Shown: piece after piece, positions 31,493-42,177 of the stretch | Layout: every line of letters begins with the position of its first letter | Numbering within the stretch: the stretch's first letter is position 1 | From: Pseudoxanthomonas suwonensis | Lineage (GTDB): Bacteria; Pseudomonadota; Gammaproteobacteria; Xanthomonadales; Xanthomonadaceae | NCBI RefSeq assembly: GCF_010093235.1 | Contig: NZ_PDWP01000002.1 | Location: 1 to 64,000 of the forward strand | DNA: 64,000 nt | Reading direction: 5' to 3' | Program-made: the position numbers and the translations under genes | Notes under the pieces: generated by a model | What the model saw: the letters and a program-made list of their open reading frames with translations, nothing else | Told to the model about the DNA's origin: nothing | Database searches by the model: none

Positions 31493-32491
31493 ATGACGGT
31501 TACCGCCAACCAGGTCCTGCGTCCCCGCGGACCGCAGATCGAACGCCTCAATGGCAATCGCGCCAAGATCGTGATCGAGCCGCTCGAGCGCGGCTACGGG
31601 CACACGCTGGGCAACGCCCTGCGTCGCGTCCTGCTGTCCTCGATCCCGGGCTTCGCGATCACCGAGGTCGAGATCGACGGCGTGCTGCACGAGTACACCA
31701 CGGTCGAGGGCCTGCAGGAAGACGTGCTGGAAGTCCTGCTGAACCTGAAGGACGTCGCCATCCGCATGCACAGCGGCGAGAGCGCCACCCTGAGCCTGAC
31801 CAAGCAGGGCCCGGGCGTGGTCACCGCCGGCGACATCAAGACCGACCACAGCGTCGAGATCCTGAACCCCGAGCACGTGATCTGCCACCTGACCAAGGAC
31901 ACGGCGCTGAACATGCGCCTGAAGATCGAGCGCGGCTTCGGCTACCAGCCGGCCACCTCGCGTCGCCGTCCCGACGAAGAGAGCCGTGCGATCGGCCGCC
32001 TGATGCTGGACGCCTCGTTCTCGCCGGTCCGTCGCGTCGCCTACTCGGTCGAAGCCGCGCGCGTCGAGCAGCGCACCGACCTGGACAAGCTGGTCATCGA
32101 CATCGAGACCAACGGCACCATCGACGCCGAGGAAGCCGTGCGCACCGCCGCCGACATCCTGAGCGACCAGCTGTCGGTGTTCGGCGACTTCACCCACCGC
32201 GACCGCGGTGCGGCCAAGCCGGCCCAGGCGGGCGTGGATCCGGTGCTGCTGCGCCCGATCGACGACCTGGAGCTGACCGTGCGTTCGGCCAACTGCCTGA
32301 AGGCCGAGAGCATCTACTACATCGGCGACCTGATCCAGAAGACCGAGGTCGAGCTGCTCAAGACCCCGAACCTGGGCAAGAAGTCGCTCACCGAGATCAA
32401 GGAAGTGCTCGCCCAGCGCGGCCTTTCGCTCGGCATGAAGCTCGAGAACTGGCCGCCGGCCGGCGTCGCCGCCCACGGCATGCTCGGCTGA
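31493..32491 (+). CDS. rpoA: DNA-directed RNA polymerase subunit alpha
   Basis: Alpha dimerises to start polymerase assembly and its C-terminal domain contacts UP elements and activators. 332 residues: the N-terminal domain carries [20 protein letters not shown]; the C-terminal domain carries [20 protein letters not shown] and [16 protein letters not shown]. The 158-base gap before it contains no extra gene. Confidence 0.99.
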   Translation: MTVTANQVLRPRGPQIERLNGNRAKIVIEPLERGYGHTLGNALRRVLLSSIPGFAITEVEIDGVLHEYTTVEGLQEDVLEVLLNLKDVAIRMHSGESATLSLTKQGPGVVTAGDIKTDHSVEILNPEHVICHLTKDTALNMRLKIERGFGYQPATSRRRPDEESRAIGRLMLDASFSPVRRVAYSVEAARVEQRTDLDKLVIDIETNGTIDAEEAVRTAADILSDQLSVFGDFTHRDRGAAKPAQAGVDPVLLRPIDDLELTVRSANCLKAESIYYIGDLIQKTEVELLKTPNLGKKSLTEIKEVLAQRGLSLGMKLENWPPAGVAAHGMLG

Positions 32492-32501
32492 TGAGCCCGC
32501 A

Positions 32502-32531
32502 ACGGCTGGCGTCCCCCGGGGCGCCGGCCGT
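32502..32531 (+). other. Hairpin in the rpoA-rplQ gap
   Basis: ACGGCTGGCG (32502-32511) can pair with CGCCGGCCGT (32522-32531), one G-U pair, shortly after the rpoA stop. The gap to rplQ is 233 bases, much longer than in E. coli, so rplQ may be partly uncoupled from rpoA. No clear promoter was recognised in it. Confidence 0.45.
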
Positions 32532-32724
32532 CGCTATTGCAGTACCGCAGTACCAGCAGGACGGCCCCTGGCGACGGGGGCAACAGCGCCGACGGACCCG
32601 TAAGGTCCGCGGCGACTATCCGGCCAGGGAGGCCGGTCGGACCAGCGCAGTCCATGCTCCAGCGCCAGTGGATGGCGACAGCGAAGTACACAGACCCAAC
32701 ATTCATCGATAAAGGAACAACGCC

Positions 32725-33099
32725 ATGCGCCACCAGAAAGCCGGCCGCAAGTTCAGCCGCACCAGCGCCCACCGCGAAGCCATGTTCAAGAACATGGCCG
32801 CCTCGCTGTTCAAGCACGAGCTGATCAAGACCACCCTGCCGAAGGCCAAGGAGTTGCGCCGCGTCGCCGAGCCGCTGATCACCCTGGCCAAGGTCGACTC
32901 CGTCGCCAACCGCCGCCTGGCCTTCGCCCGCCTGCGCGACAAGGAAGCCGTGGGCAACCTGTTCACCAAGTTCGGCCCGCGTTACCAGGACCGTCCGGGT
33001 GGCTACCTGCGCATCCTGAAGTGCGGCTTCCGCGCCGGCGACAACGCCCCGATGGCGTACGTCGAGCTGGTCGACCGCCCCGAAGCCGCCGCCGAGTAA
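32725..33099 (+). CDS. rplQ: 50S ribosomal protein L17
   Basis: L17 lies at the exit tunnel side of 50S. 124 residues, [20 protein letters not shown], then [20 protein letters not shown]. It ends the ribosomal block and is followed by an intrinsic terminator. Confidence 0.98.
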   Translation: MRHQKAGRKFSRTSAHREAMFKNMAASLFKHELIKTTLPKAKELRRVAEPLITLAKVDSVANRRLAFARLRDKEAVGNLFTKFGPRYQDRPGGYLRILKCGFRAGDNAPMAYVELVDRPEAAAE

Positions 33100-33124
33100 T
33101 CGCGCAGCAGGCAGTATCTGGAGA

Positions 33125-33146
33125 CCCCGGCCCCGGCCGGGGTTTT
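33125..33146 (+). terminator. Intrinsic terminator after rplQ
   Basis: CCCCGGCC (33125-33132) and GGCCGGGG (33135-33142), effectively with a 4-base loop when the inner pairs open, followed by TTTT and CCG. It ends the alpha operon. Confidence 0.85.
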
Positions 33147-33224
33147 CCGTTTCAGGTGTCACGCTTTTTCCTGTTCGGCGTCCCGATGCGGAATAATCGG
33201 CGGATCGTTTCCAGGCATCGCCCG

Positions 33225-33743
33225 ATGAATCCGTTCGACTGGAGTTTCCGCGCCCGCTTCCTGGCCGGCTTCCTGGCCTGCGTGGCCCTGCTGGGCTACG
33301 CCATCTACACGCAGCTCTACCAGGGGCTGGAGCCGTGCCCGCTGTGCATCTTCCAGCGCATCGCCTACGCCGCGCTGGCCTTTGTCTTCCTGGTCGGCGG
33401 CCTGCACGCGCCCAAGGGCATCGGCGCGCGCCGCGCGTATGCGGTGCTGGTGGCGCTGGCCGGCCTGGCAGGCATCGGCATCGCCGGGCGGCACGTGTGG
33501 CTGCAGACCCTTCCGGCCGACCTCGCGCCTTCCTGCGGTCCGCCGCTGTCCTTCCTGCAGGAGACGATGGGCCCGATGCAGCTGGTGCGCCGGGTCCTGA
33601 CCGGCACCGGCAACTGCGGCGATGTCGACTGGACCTTCCTCGGCCTGAGCATGCCCGCATGGAGCCTGGTCGGCTTCGTCGTACTCACCGGCTGGGGCCT
33701 GCTGGCGGCCCTGCGCCGGCCCAAGGGCCGCAACCGCTACTGA
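33225..33743 (+). CDS. dsbB: Disulfide bond formation protein B
   Basis: DsbB is an inner-membrane protein that reoxidises DsbA and passes electrons to quinone. The 172-residue product from ATG 33225 ([20 protein letters not shown]) has four hydrophobic segments, the first periplasmic pair CPLC (Cys38, Cys41) and the second pair Cys104 and Cys131, matching the family layout. An upstream ATG at 33186 would add 13 residues. It follows the rplQ terminator, so it needs its own promoter in the short gap; none is obvious. Confidence 0.93.
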   Translation: MNPFDWSFRARFLAGFLACVALLGYAIYTQLYQGLEPCPLCIFQRIAYAALAFVFLVGGLHAPKGIGARRAYAVLVALAGLAGIGIAGRHVWLQTLPADLAPSCGPPLSFLQETMGPMQLVRRVLTGTGNCGDVDWTFLGLSMPAWSLVGFVVLTGWGLLAALRRPKGRNRY

Positions 33744-33777
33744 GCCCGCCGGGCTCCTCCTCCTCCCGGAACCTCCC

Positions 33778-35175
33778 ATGAGCACCCCCGAACGCAGCCT
33801 GCACCCCGTCAACCTGCCCGCCGGATGGGCCCCGGACAGCTGGCGTGCCCGTCCCGCGCTGCAGATGCCTACCTATCCGGACGCCGCCGCGCTGGACAAG
33901 GCGCTGGCCGAGTTGAGCAACCTGCCGCCGCTGGTGACCTCGTGGGAGATCTTCGCGCTCAAGCGCCAGCTGGCCGAGGCGCAGGAAGGAAGGCGCTTCC
34001 TGCTGCAGGGCGGCGACTGCGCCGAGAACTTCGCCGACTGCGAGTCCGGCACCATCTCCAACCGCCTGAAGGTGCTGCTGCAGATGAGCCTGGTGCTGGT
34101 CCACGGCCTGCGCCTGCCGGTGGTGCGCGTCGGGCGCTTCGCCGGCCAGTACGCCAAGCCGCGTTCGGCGGACATGGAGACCCGCGGCGAGGTGAGCCTG
34201 CCCAGTTACCGCGGCGACGTGGTCAACGGCCCGGAATTCACCGCCGAAGCCCGCGTACCGGACCCGCAGCGCATGATCACCGCGCATGCGCGTTCGGCGA
34301 TGACCATGAACTTCGTCCGCGCCCTGATCGACGGCGGCTTCGCCGACCTGCACCACCCTGAGTACTGGAACCTCAGCTGGGTCGGCTGCTCGCCGCTGGC
34401 CGACGATTACCAGAAGATGGTCAACTCCATCGGCGACGCCGTGCGCTTCATGGAGACGCTGGCCGGCGCGGAGGTGCACAACCTCAACCGCATCGACTTC
34501 TACACCTCGCACGAAGCACTGCTGCTGCCGTACGAGGAGGCGCTGACCCGGCAGGTGCCGCGGCAGTGGGGCTGGTTCAACCTGTCCACCCACTACCCGT
34601 GGATTGGCATGCGCACCGCCGCGCTGGACGGCGCGCACGTGGAGTATTTCCGCGGCATCCGCAACCCGATCGCGATCAAGGTCGGCCCGTCGGTGCAGCC
34701 GGACCAGCTGCTGCGCCTGATCGACGTGCTCAACCCCGAGGACGAGCCGGGCAGGCTGACCTTCATCCACCGCATGGGCGCGACCCAGATCGCCGCGAAG
34801 CTGCCGCCGCTGCTGGACGCGGTCAAGCGCGACGGCCGTCGCGTGCTGTGGGTGTGCGACGCCATGCACGGCAACACCGAGAGCACCAGCAACGGCTAAA
34901 AGACCCGCCGCTTCGCCAACATCCTCGGCGAGGTCGAACAGAGCTTCGACCTGCATGCCGCCGCCGGCACCCGCCTGGGCGGCGTGCACCTGGAGCTGAC
35001 CGGCGAGGACGTCACCGAGTGCACCGGCGGCGCGCGCGAGCTGAAGGACGCGGACCTGGAGCGCGCCTACCGCTCCACGGTCGATCCGCGGCTCAACTAC
35101 GAGCAGTCGCTGGAAATCGCGATGGCGATCGTGCGCAAGCAGGGCCAGCAGCGCGCCGCCGAAGCGCGAGGCTGA
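33778..35175 (+). pseudogene. Class II (plant-type) DAHP synthase, interrupted by an in-frame stop
   Basis: The enzyme joins phosphoenolpyruvate and erythrose 4-phosphate in the first step of the shikimate pathway. A single frame of 465 codons matches the family: metal ligand Cys81 in GGDCAENF, VRVGRFAGQYAKPRS, and MHGNT with the His ligand near residue 363. Codon 374 (34897-34899) is TAA where the family has Tyr (SNG-stop-KTRRF in place of NGYKTR). After it the frame goes on unbroken through HLELTGEDVTEC and DPRLNYEQSLE, which hold the remaining Glu and Asp metal ligands. The truncated product would lack these, so it should be inactive. One base change from TAC or TAT would restore it. It is a very recent loss or a sequence error; the intact flanking frame favours one of these over long decay. 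Confidence 0.88.
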
Positions 35176-35321
35176 GGCCGCGGCTCGGGCAGTGCCGCGT
35201 GGGGCGCGCTTGCGCGCGCTCCTCACGCCGGCATCGGCAGCATGGGGCATCGACCGGTGCGCCATGCCGAGGAACACCGCACGGCATGGCTGCCACTCAC
35301 GGCAACGCGAGGAGCAGACAG

Positions 35322-36497
35322 ATGCCCGATCCGCACTTCCTGATCGCCGGCGTGCCGGTGCCCGACTGGCGCCTGGCTGCCGCCTACGCCATCCCGATCG
35401 GCGCGGCCCTGCTGCTGGGCCTGCTGGTGCACTACGTGCTGCGCCGCTACGCGCGCCGCATCGCGCAGAAGGACTCCAGCCGCGCGCGCGTGGCGCACGC
35501 GGTGATCCTGCCGCTGGCCTTCGCCCTGCCGTTGGTCTTCCTGGGCCAGGCCCTGCGTGCGGTGCCGATGCCGGAGGACCACCTGGCCAACTGGCTGCAC
35601 CTGCTGCGGCTGGCGGTATTCGGCTGCTTCACCTGGCTGCTGGTGCGCATCGTCGGCGCGGTGGAGGCATCGATCCTGCGCCACAACCCGATGGAGGTCG
35701 CCGACAACCTGCACGCGCGCCGGATCCAGACCCAGACCCGGGTGCTGAGCCGGGTGATGCAGGGCGGGATCATCCTGCTGGGCGCGGCGCTGGCGTTGAT
35801 GACCTTCCCGGCGGTACGCCAGGTCGGCGCCACCCTGCTGGCCTCGGCGGGCATCGCCGGCCTGGTCGCCGGTATCGCAGCGCGTCCGGTGTTCGGCAAC
35901 CTGATCGCCGGCCTGCAGATCGCCCTGGCCCAGCCCATCCGCCTGGACGACGTGGTGATCGTGGAAGGCGAGTGGGGGCGGATCGAGGAGATCACCAGCA
36001 CCTATGTCGTGGTGCGCATCTGGGACGAGCGGCGGATGGTGGTGCCGCTGTCGTGGTTCATCGAGAACCCGTTCCAGAACTGGACCCGGCGCACCGCGCA
36101 GATGCTCGGCACCGCCTTCCTGTGGCTGGACTACCGCACGCCGATGGACGAGGTGCGCGCCGAGCTGGAGCGCATCTGCAAGGAGGATCCGCGCTGGGAT
36201 GGCCGGGTCTGCATCGCCCAGGTCACCGAGACCGCCGAGCACGTGATGCAGGTACGCCTGCTGGTGAGCGCGCGCGATTCCGGCGAGGCTTTCGACCTGC
36301 GCTGCGCGGTGCGCGAGCGCATGATCGACTTCCTCGCCCGCCACCATCCCTATGCGCTGCCACGGCTGCGCGCGCAGATCGACGTGGCCGGCGAGGAGCC
36401 GATGCGGCGCCGCCACGACGCCGGTACCGAGGTGCCCGACTCGCCGCGCGCCGAGGACGGGGAAATGCCGATCGCGCCCCCGCCGCCGCCGGCCTGA
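35322..36497 (+). CDS. MscS-family mechanosensitive ion channel
   Basis: A 391-residue inner-membrane protein from ATG 35322 (MPDPHFLIAGVPVPDWRLAA), after a GAGGAG-like site. Four hydrophobic segments (about 20-40, 58-78, 92-112, 145-190) are followed by the MscS pore and beta domain: AGIAGLVAGIAARPVFGNLI, then PIRLDDVVIVEGEWGRIEEI. These are typical of the YbdG/MscM-like group. It would relieve osmotic pressure; the exact substrate or gating is not visible. The C terminus is charged and Pro-rich. Confidence 0.9.
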   Translation: MPDPHFLIAGVPVPDWRLAAAYAIPIGAALLLGLLVHYVLRRYARRIAQKDSSRARVAHAVILPLAFALPLVFLGQALRAVPMPEDHLANWLHLLRLAVFGCFTWLLVRIVGAVEASILRHNPMEVADNLHARRIQTQTRVLSRVMQGGIILLGAALALMTFPAVRQVGATLLASAGIAGLVAGIAARPVFGNLIAGLQIALAQPIRLDDVVIVEGEWGRIEEITSTYVVVRIWDERRMVVPLSWFIENPFQNWTRRTAQMLGTAFLWLDYRTPMDEVRAELERICKEDPRWDGRVCIAQVTETAEHVMQVRLLVSARDSGEAFDLRCAVRERMIDFLARHHPYALPRLRAQIDVAGEEPMRRRHDAGTEVPDSPRAEDGEMPIAPPPPPA

Positions 36498-36516
36498 GCC
36501 GGGCAGGGCATGCTCC

Positions 36517-36550
36517 AAACGAAGAACGCCGGCCACGGGGCCGGCGTTCT
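36517..36550. terminator. Bidirectional terminator between mscS-like gene and typA
   Basis: A perfect 15-bp stem, CGAAGAACGCCGGCC (36517-36531) with its complement (36536-36550), 4-base loop. A-rich and T-rich ends on both sides suit termination of the plus-strand channel gene and the minus-strand typA. Confidence 0.85.
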
Positions 36551-36592
36551 TCGTCGTCCAGCCGGGACGCGGACGCATCCGCGCCGGCAGGA

Positions 36593-38422
36593 TCAGGCGG
36601 CGCGCGAGGCGCGCTTGCGGTCGCTCTCGGTCAGCAGCTTCTTGCGCAGGCGGATTTCCTTCGGGGTGACCTCGACCAGCTCGTCGTCCTCGATGAAGTC
36701 CAGCGCCTGCTCCAGGGTGAACTTCAGCGCCGGGGTCAGCTTGATCGCATCGTCCTTGCCCGAAGCGCGCATGTTGGTCAGCGGCTTGGTCTTGATCGCG
36801 TTGACGGTCAGGTCGTTGTCCTTGGAGTGGATGCCGATCAGCTGGCCCTCGTACACCTGGTCGCCTTCGGCGGCGAACAGGCGGCCGCGCTCTTCCAGCG
36901 GGCCCAGGGCGTAGGCCGGGGTCGGGCCAGCGGCATTGGCGATCATCACGCCGTTCGGACGCTTGGCGATCGCGCCCTGTTCCTTCGGGCCGTAGTGGTC
37001 GAACACGTGGAACAGCAGGCCCGAGCCCTGGGTCAGGGTCTTGAACTCGTTCTGGAAGCCGATCAGGCCGCGCGCCGGGATTTCATAGTCCAGGCGCACG
37101 CGGCCCTTGCCGTCCGGCTCCATGTTCTTCAGCTGGGCCTTGCGGATGCCCAGCTTCTCCATCACGCCGCCCTGGTGCTGCTCCTCGATGTCCACCACCA
37201 GCTGCTCGATCGGCTCCATCAGCTGGCCGTCGATCTCCTTGATGATGACCTCGGGGCGCGACACGGCCAGCTCGTAGCCCTCGCGGCGCATGTTCTCGAT
37301 CAGCACCGACAGGTGCAGCTCGCCGCGGCCGGAGACCAGGAACTTGTCCGCGTCCTCCAGCTGCTCGACCTTCAGCGCCACGTTGTGCACGGTCTCGCGC
37401 TCCAGGCGCTCCTTCAGCTGGCGGCTGGTGAGGAACTTGCCGCCGGACAGGTCCTTGTTGCCGGCGAACGGCGAGTTGTTGACCTGGAAGGTCATCGAGA
37501 TGGTCGGCTCGTCGACGGTCAGCGGCGGCAGCGCCTCCGGGCAGTCGATCGCGCACACGGTGTCGGAGATGGTCAGCTCGGCGATGCCGGAGATGGCCAC
37601 GATGTCGCCGGCGTGGGCGACTTCCTGCTCGATGCGCTCCAGGCCGAGGAAGCCCATGACCTGCAGCACCTTGCCCTGGCGCTTCTTGCCCTCGCGGTCG
37701 ATCACGACCACCGGCTGGTTCTTGCGCAGGGTGCCGCGCTGGATGCGGCCGATGCCGATCACGCCGACGAAGCTGTTGTAGTCCAGCTGGCTGATGCGCA
37801 TCTGGAACGGGCCGTCCGGATCGACCGGCGGGGCCGGCACGTGCTGCATGATCGCCTCGTACAGCGGGGTCATGTCGCCGGAGCGCACGTCGTCGGTCAG
37901 GCCCGCGTAGCCGGCCAGGCCGGACGCATAGATGATCGGGAAGTCCATCTGCTCGGGGGTGGCGCCCAGGCGGTCGAACAGGTCCCACACCTGCTCCACG
38001 ACCCACTCGGGGCGGGCGCCGGGGCGGGCGACCTTGTTCACCACCACGATCGGCTTGAAGCCCATCGCGAAGGCCTTCTGGGTCACGAAGCGGGTCTGCG
38101 GCATGGGGCCGTCCATCGCATCGACCAGCAGCAGCACCGAGTCCACCATCGACAGCACGCGCTCCACCTCGCCACCGAAGTCGGCGTGGCCGGGGGTGTC
38201 GACGATGTTGATGCGGTTGCCGCGCCAGGTGATGGCGGTGTTCTTGGCCAGGATGGTGATGCCGCGCTCCTTTTCCTGGTCGTTGCTGTCCATGACCCGC
38301 TCGGCCAGCACGGTGCGCTCGGAAAGGGTGCCGGACTGCTTCAGGAGCTGGTCGACAAGGGTGGTCTTGCCATGGTCGACGTGGGCGACGATGGCGATAT
38401 TGCGCAGGTTCTCGATGGACAT
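36593..38422 (-). CDS. typA: Ribosome-associated GTPase TypA/BipA
   Basis: TypA is a translational GTPase related to EF-G, needed for ribosome assembly and stress or cold growth. The 609-residue protein begins [20 protein letters not shown] (P loop), followed by [12 protein letters not shown] and NKV; domains II, III, V and the BipA-specific C-terminal domain ([20 protein letters not shown]) are seen. A perfect TATAAT -10 on the minus strand occurs at 38507-38502, in the short gap divergent from the cyclophilin gene. Confidence 0.97.
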   Translation of the reverse strand: MSIENLRNIAIVAHVDHGKTTLVDQLLKQSGTLSERTVLAERVMDSNDQEKERGITILAKNTAITWRGNRINIVDTPGHADFGGEVERVLSMVDSVLLLVDAMDGPMPQTRFVTQKAFAMGFKPIVVVNKVARPGARPEWVVEQVWDLFDRLGATPEQMDFPIIYASGLAGYAGLTDDVRSGDMTPLYEAIMQHVPAPPVDPDGPFQMRISQLDYNSFVGVIGIGRIQRGTLRKNQPVVVIDREGKKRQGKVLQVMGFLGLERIEQEVAHAGDIVAISGIAELTISDTVCAIDCPEALPPLTVDEPTISMTFQVNNSPFAGNKDLSGGKFLTSRQLKERLERETVHNVALKVEQLEDADKFLVSGRGELHLSVLIENMRREGYELAVSRPEVIIKEIDGQLMEPIEQLVVDIEEQHQGGVMEKLGIRKAQLKNMEPDGKGRVRLDYEIPARGLIGFQNEFKTLTQGSGLLFHVFDHYGPKEQGAIAKRPNGVMIANAAGPTPAYALGPLEERGRLFAAEGDQVYEGQLIGIHSKDNDLTVNAIKTKPLTNMRASGKDDAIKLTPALKFTLEQALDFIEDDELVEVTPKEIRLRKKLLTESDRKRASRAA

Positions 38423-38547
38423 GATTTCTGGGATCGGGAAAGACGCACCCGGCTGCCAGAAGGAGGACAGGGCGCGGAGATGGTGGGCGGACGAACGGGC
38501 TATTATAGCCGGTCTACTGCCCGTTCCGGGTGCCTGGAGATGAACCG

Positions 38548-39042
38548 ATGACCGTCACCGCCGTCTTTGACACCGCCAAGGGCGTGATCAAGGTGGACCT
38601 GCTGGCCGACAAGGCCCCCCTCACCGTGGCCAACTTCGTCAACCTCGCCAGGCGCGGTTTCTACGACGGCCTGAACTTCCACCGGGTCATCGCCGACTTC
38701 ATGATCCAGGGCGGCTGTCCCGAGGGCACCGGCCGCGGCGGCCCGGGCTACCGGTTCGAGGACGAGACCAGCAACGGCGTGGCCCACGAGCGCGGGGTCC
38801 TGTCCATGGCCAATGCCGGCCCGAACACCAATGGCAGCCAGTTCTTCATCACCCACGTGAAGACCGACTGGCTGGACGGCCGCCACACCGTGTTCGGCAA
38901 GGTCACCGAGGGCATGGAGGTGGTGGACGCCATCGCCCAGGGCGACAAGATCAACTCGGTGAAGATCGAAGGCGACGCCGATGCCGTGCTGGCCGCCAAG
39001 GCCGACCGCGTCGCCGAGTGGAACCGCCAGCTCAGCGCCTGA
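38548..39042 (+). CDS. ppiB: Peptidyl-prolyl cis-trans isomerase, cyclophilin B type
   Basis: A cytoplasmic prolyl isomerase (no signal peptide). ATG 38548 gives 164 residues: [34 protein letters not shown] (catalytic Arg), [20 protein letters not shown]. These match cyclophilin B in order and length. An in-frame GTG at 38530 is less likely because the TGGAGA ribosome site lies just before 38548. Confidence 0.95.
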   Translation: MTVTAVFDTAKGVIKVDLLADKAPLTVANFVNLARRGFYDGLNFHRVIADFMIQGGCPEGTGRGGPGYRFEDETSNGVAHERGVLSMANAGPNTNGSQFFITHVKTDWLDGRHTVFGKVTEGMEVVDAIAQGDKINSVKIEGDADAVLAAKADRVAEWNRQLSA

Positions 39043-39172
39043 TCCCCTGCGGGGCCGGACCGGCCCCGTACCCCTCCGGACGACAGTCTGCGCCAATGGT
39101 TCCGATTGGCACCGTCCGGAGCCCGCCCGGGGCCGCGTGATAAAATCTCCGGCCCCTGAGCGACGGATCCCC

Positions 39173-39532
39173 ATGCGTATCCTCGGCTTACTGATGATCA
39201 TCGGCCTGGCCGGCGGCCTGCATGCCCTGTGGTCGCAGCATCCGGCCGATGACCTGCATCCGGACGACCCGCGCCTGGCCACGGGCGAAGACGGCATCGT
39301 GATGCTGGCCGCCGAATGGTGCGGCTACTGCCGCCGCCAGCAGGGCGATTTCGAGCGGGCCGGGGTCCGCTACCGCGTGCTGGACATCGACCAGGAGGAA
39401 GGCGACCTGGCCATGCGCGCCCTGCGCGCCCGCGGCGTGCCGGTCACCGTCATCGGCCAGGCCGTGGTCCACGGCTACGACACCGCCTCCTTGGACCAAA
39501 GGCTTACCCCGCTGGGGTACGACGTCTATTAA
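39173..39532 (+). CDS. Membrane-anchored or exported glutaredoxin-like protein
   Basis: 119 residues starting MRILGLLMIIGLAGGLHALW, a hydrophobic N-terminal segment that may be an anchor or signal. A thioredoxin-fold domain follows with the redox pair Cys50-Gly-Tyr-Cys53 and the cis-proline region ARGVPVTVIGQAVVHGYD. Monothiol/dithiol specificity is not certain. A -10-like TAAAAT is at 39141-39146. Likely a thiol-disulfide exchange protein at the cell envelope. Confidence 0.8.
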   Translation: MRILGLLMIIGLAGGLHALWSQHPADDLHPDDPRLATGEDGIVMLAAEWCGYCRRQQGDFERAGVRYRVLDIDQEEGDLAMRALRARGVPVTVIGQAVVHGYDTASLDQRLTPLGYDVY

Positions 39533-39607
39533 CCTGCGCGGCGCCGCACGGCCCGCCGTCGACGCCTTCCCATTACCCGCAACACACACACCGAAGGACC
39601 TCCACCG

Positions 39608-40594
39608 ATGAAGACCCCCGTTCGAGTTGCCGTGACCGGTGCCGCCGGCCAGATCGGCTATGCCCTGCTGTTCCGCATCGCTTCCGGCGAGATGCTCGGC
39701 AAGGACCAGCCCGTGATCCTGCAGCTGCTGGAGCTGCCGATGGAGAAGGCCCAGGCCGCGCTCAAGGGCGTGATCATGGAGCTGGAGGACTGCGCGTTCC
39801 CGCTGCTGGCCGGCATCGTCGGCACCGACGACCCGGAAGTGGCGTTCAAGGACGCCGACGTGGCCCTGCTGGTCGGCGCGCGTCCGCGCGGCCCGGGCAT
39901 GGAGCGCAAGGACCTGCTGCTGGAGAACGCCAAGATCTTCACCGCCCAGGGCGCCGCGCTGAACAAGGTCGCCAGCCGTGACGTGAAGGTGCTGGTGGTC
40001 GGCAACCCGGCCAACACCAACGCCTACATCGCGATGAAGTCGGCGCCGGACCTGAAGCCGGAGAACTTCACCGCCATGCTGCGCCTGGACCACAACCGCG
40101 CCCTGAGCCAGCTGGCCGCCAAGGCCAACGTCGCCGTCGGCGACATCGAGAAGCTGGTCGTGTGGGGCAACCACAGCCCGACCATGTACCCCGACTACCG
40201 CTTCGCCACGGTCAAGGGCGAGTCGCTGAAGGACAAGATCAACGACGCCGACTGGAACGCCAACGAGTTCATCCCGAAGGTCGGCAAGCGCGGCGCCGCC
40301 ATCATCGAGGCCCGTGGCCTGTCCTCGGCCGCCTCGGCCGCCAACGCCGCCATCGACCACATCCGCGACTGGGTGCTGGGCAGCAACGGCAAGTGGGTCA
40401 CCATGGGCATCCCGTCCGATGGTTCCTACGGCATCCCGGAGGGCGTGATCTTCGGCTTCCCGGTGACCACCGAGAACGGCAAGTACACCCTGGTGAAGGA
40501 CCTGCCGATCGACGAGTTCAGCCAGAAGGCCATCGACAAGACCCTGGCCGAGCTGGAAGAAGAGCGCGCCGGCGTCGCCCACCTGCTGGGCTGA
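39608..40594 (+). CDS. mdh: Malate dehydrogenase
   Basis: Oxidises malate to oxaloacetate with NAD+ in the TCA cycle. The 328-residue form ([20 protein letters not shown]) carries the dinucleotide-binding GAAGQIG, the catalytic loop [15 protein letters not shown], and the active-site His in [12 protein letters not shown]. This 328-residue type is common in xanthomonads and betaproteobacteria. Own terminator downstream. Confidence 0.97.
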   Translation: MKTPVRVAVTGAAGQIGYALLFRIASGEMLGKDQPVILQLLELPMEKAQAALKGVIMELEDCAFPLLAGIVGTDDPEVAFKDADVALLVGARPRGPGMERKDLLLENAKIFTAQGAALNKVASRDVKVLVVGNPANTNAYIAMKSAPDLKPENFTAMLRLDHNRALSQLAAKANVAVGDIEKLVVWGNHSPTMYPDYRFATVKGESLKDKINDADWNANEFIPKVGKRGAAIIEARGLSSAASAANAAIDHIRDWVLGSNGKWVTMGIPSDGSYGIPEGVIFGFPVTTENGKYTLVKDLPIDEFSQKAIDKTLAELEEERAGVAHLLG

Positions 40595-40614
40595 TCCTGC
40601 CCGCGGTGGTGCAT

Positions 40615-40646
40615 GGAAAGGGCGGCTCCGGCCGCCCTTTCCTTTT
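40615..40646 (+). terminator. Intrinsic terminator after mdh
   Basis: GGAAAGGGCGGC (40615-40626), TCCG loop, GCCGCCCTTTCC (40631-40642), then TTTT. A textbook intrinsic terminator. Confidence 0.92.
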
Positions 40647-40720
40647 GTGCAGGGCCGGGTGGGGTTGGGGCGCTGGGCGGGCTCCGCTGCGTGGCCCCCG
40701 GTCCCGTTTGGGGGGAGGGC

Positions 40721-40833
40721 GTAGCCCGGACAAGGCCGCAGGCCGCATCCGGGATCGGGCACGCCGCTGCCCGACAACCCGCGCGGTGCCGTGGCACCCG
40801 GCCCCGGGTGCGCTTTGCCTGCCCGGGCTACGG
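40721..40833. repeat. Composite REP-like element
   Basis: Left arm GTAGCCCGGACAAGGCCGCA... (40721-40753) and inverted right arm ending CCCGGGCTACGG (40802-40833) around about 48 bases. The same arm pair is found at 49318-49451 and 49528-49630, and a right part at 52581-52671. Layout matches REP/BIME-type intergenic repeats of proteobacteria; it runs into the 3' end of the sensor kinase gene. Confidence 0.8.
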
Positions 40834-42177
40834 CGGGGTGTCGAAGCACACGACGAAGCGGGCGCCCGGACGGGAGTCCTGGTCCAGCCCGATGCTCCAG
40901 CCGTGGGCCACGCAGATCTCGCGGCAGATCGCCAGGCCCAGGCCGGCACCGTTGCCGCCGGTGCGGCCACGCCAGAAGCGCTCGAACAGGTGCGGGCGGT
41001 CGGCCATGGCCACGCCCGGGCCTTCATCGCGCACCGCGAAGCAGCCGGCGCCGAGCTCCACCCGCACCACGCTGCCGGGTGGGGCGTGGTGCACCGCGTT
41101 CTCCAGCAGGTTCTTGGCCAGCACGAATACCGCCGAGCTGTCGGCCTCCACGGCCGCGCCATCGTCGGCCTGGTCGTCCAGCACGATGCACACGCCGTGG
41201 CGGGACGCCAGCCGCTGCAGGTAGTCGGCCGCGTCCGCCAGCACGGGGCGCAGCCGCAACGGCGCGAAGCTGTAGTTCTGCCCCTCGCTGGCTTCGGCCA
41301 GGTGCAGCAGCTGGTGCACCTGGCGGGCCATCACCGCGGTGTCGCGCAGCAGCACCTCGCGGTTGGCCGCGCCCAGCTCGATCTCCGCCTGCAGCAGCGC
41401 CAGCGGCGTCTTCAGTTCGTGCGCGGCCGAGGCGAGGAAGTCCTGCTGCACGCGGTAGCCGTTCTGCAGGCGCGCCAGCGTCGCGTTGAACGCGTCGATC
41501 AGCGGTTCCAGCTCTCGCGGCAGGTCGCGGCTGTGCAGCCGCGTGCCGAGGTTGCGCGGCCCGATGCCGGACGCCACGCGCGAGACCTCGTTCATCGGCC
41601 GCACCAGGCGCCGGGTGGTCAGGTAGGTGGAGACGGCGAACGTCAGCAGCGCCAGGATCGCGGTGATGCCGCCGGCCTTGAGGTAGAGCTCGCCGGCATG
41701 GTCGTGCAGGGTGCTGACCAGGCGGCGGCTGTGCGCCACCTGCACCCAGTACTCCTGACTGCCGACCTGCACTGGTGCTTCGGCGACTTCCAGGACGATT
41801 TCGTCGGCGCCCTCCTGCCAGGAAGGGACGCGCTGGCCGTGGGGGCGCCTGCCGGCGAGCGTGTCCAGGGCGTGGCCGGGACGGCTGGAGGCGACCACGC
41901 GTCCGTCCCGGGACACCACCCGGTAGGCGGCATCGGCGGGCATGGCGTCGTAGAGGGTGGCCACCTGCAGGGGCAGGGACATGGCCACGCCGCCGTCGCT
42001 GGTGGGGCGCAGGCCCGCGCCGACCTGCGCGACCTCGTGTTCCAGCTCCGCGCGCAGCAGGTAGCCGGAGGCCAGGAACAACGATGCGGCCATCACCACC
42101 ACCGCGGCGCAGGCGGCCGGCAGCAACGCCATCAGGCTGGCCAGCACCAGCCGGCCGGCGAGGCTACGCGGCAACAT
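40828..42177 (-). CDS. Sensor histidine kinase
   Basis: A 449-residue inner-membrane kinase. Membrane segments lie at about 11-37 and 168-187 with a periplasmic sensor region of about 130 residues between, then HAMP, the dimerisation/phosphorylation motif ASAAHELKTPL with His253, the N box LLENAVHHAPPG and ATP lid DEGPGV...NGAGLGLAI. It resembles the QseC/PhoQ-like group. Its start overlaps the response regulator by 14 bases; partner and gene order indicate a mipA-RR-HK operon. Signal unknown. Confidence 0.93.
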   Translation of the reverse strand: MLPRSLAGRLVLASLMALLPAACAAVVVMAASLFLASGYLLRAELEHEVAQVGAGLRPTSDGGVAMSLPLQVATLYDAMPADAAYRVVSRDGRVVASSRPGHALDTLAGRRPHGQRVPSWQEGADEIVLEVAEAPVQVGSQEYWVQVAHSRRLVSTLHDHAGELYLKAGGITAILALLTFAVSTYLTTRRLVRPMNEVSRVASGIGPRNLGTRLHSRDLPRELEPLIDAFNATLARLQNGYRVQQDFLASAAHELKTPLALLQAEIELGAANREVLLRDTAVMARQVHQLLHLAEASEGQNYSFAPLRLRPVLADAADYLQRLASRHGVCIVLDDQADDGAAVEADSSAVFVLAKNLLENAVHHAPPGSVVRVELGAGCFAVRDEGPGVAMADRPHLFERFWRGRTGGNGAGLGLAICREICVAHGWSIGLDQDSRPGARFVVCFDTPP

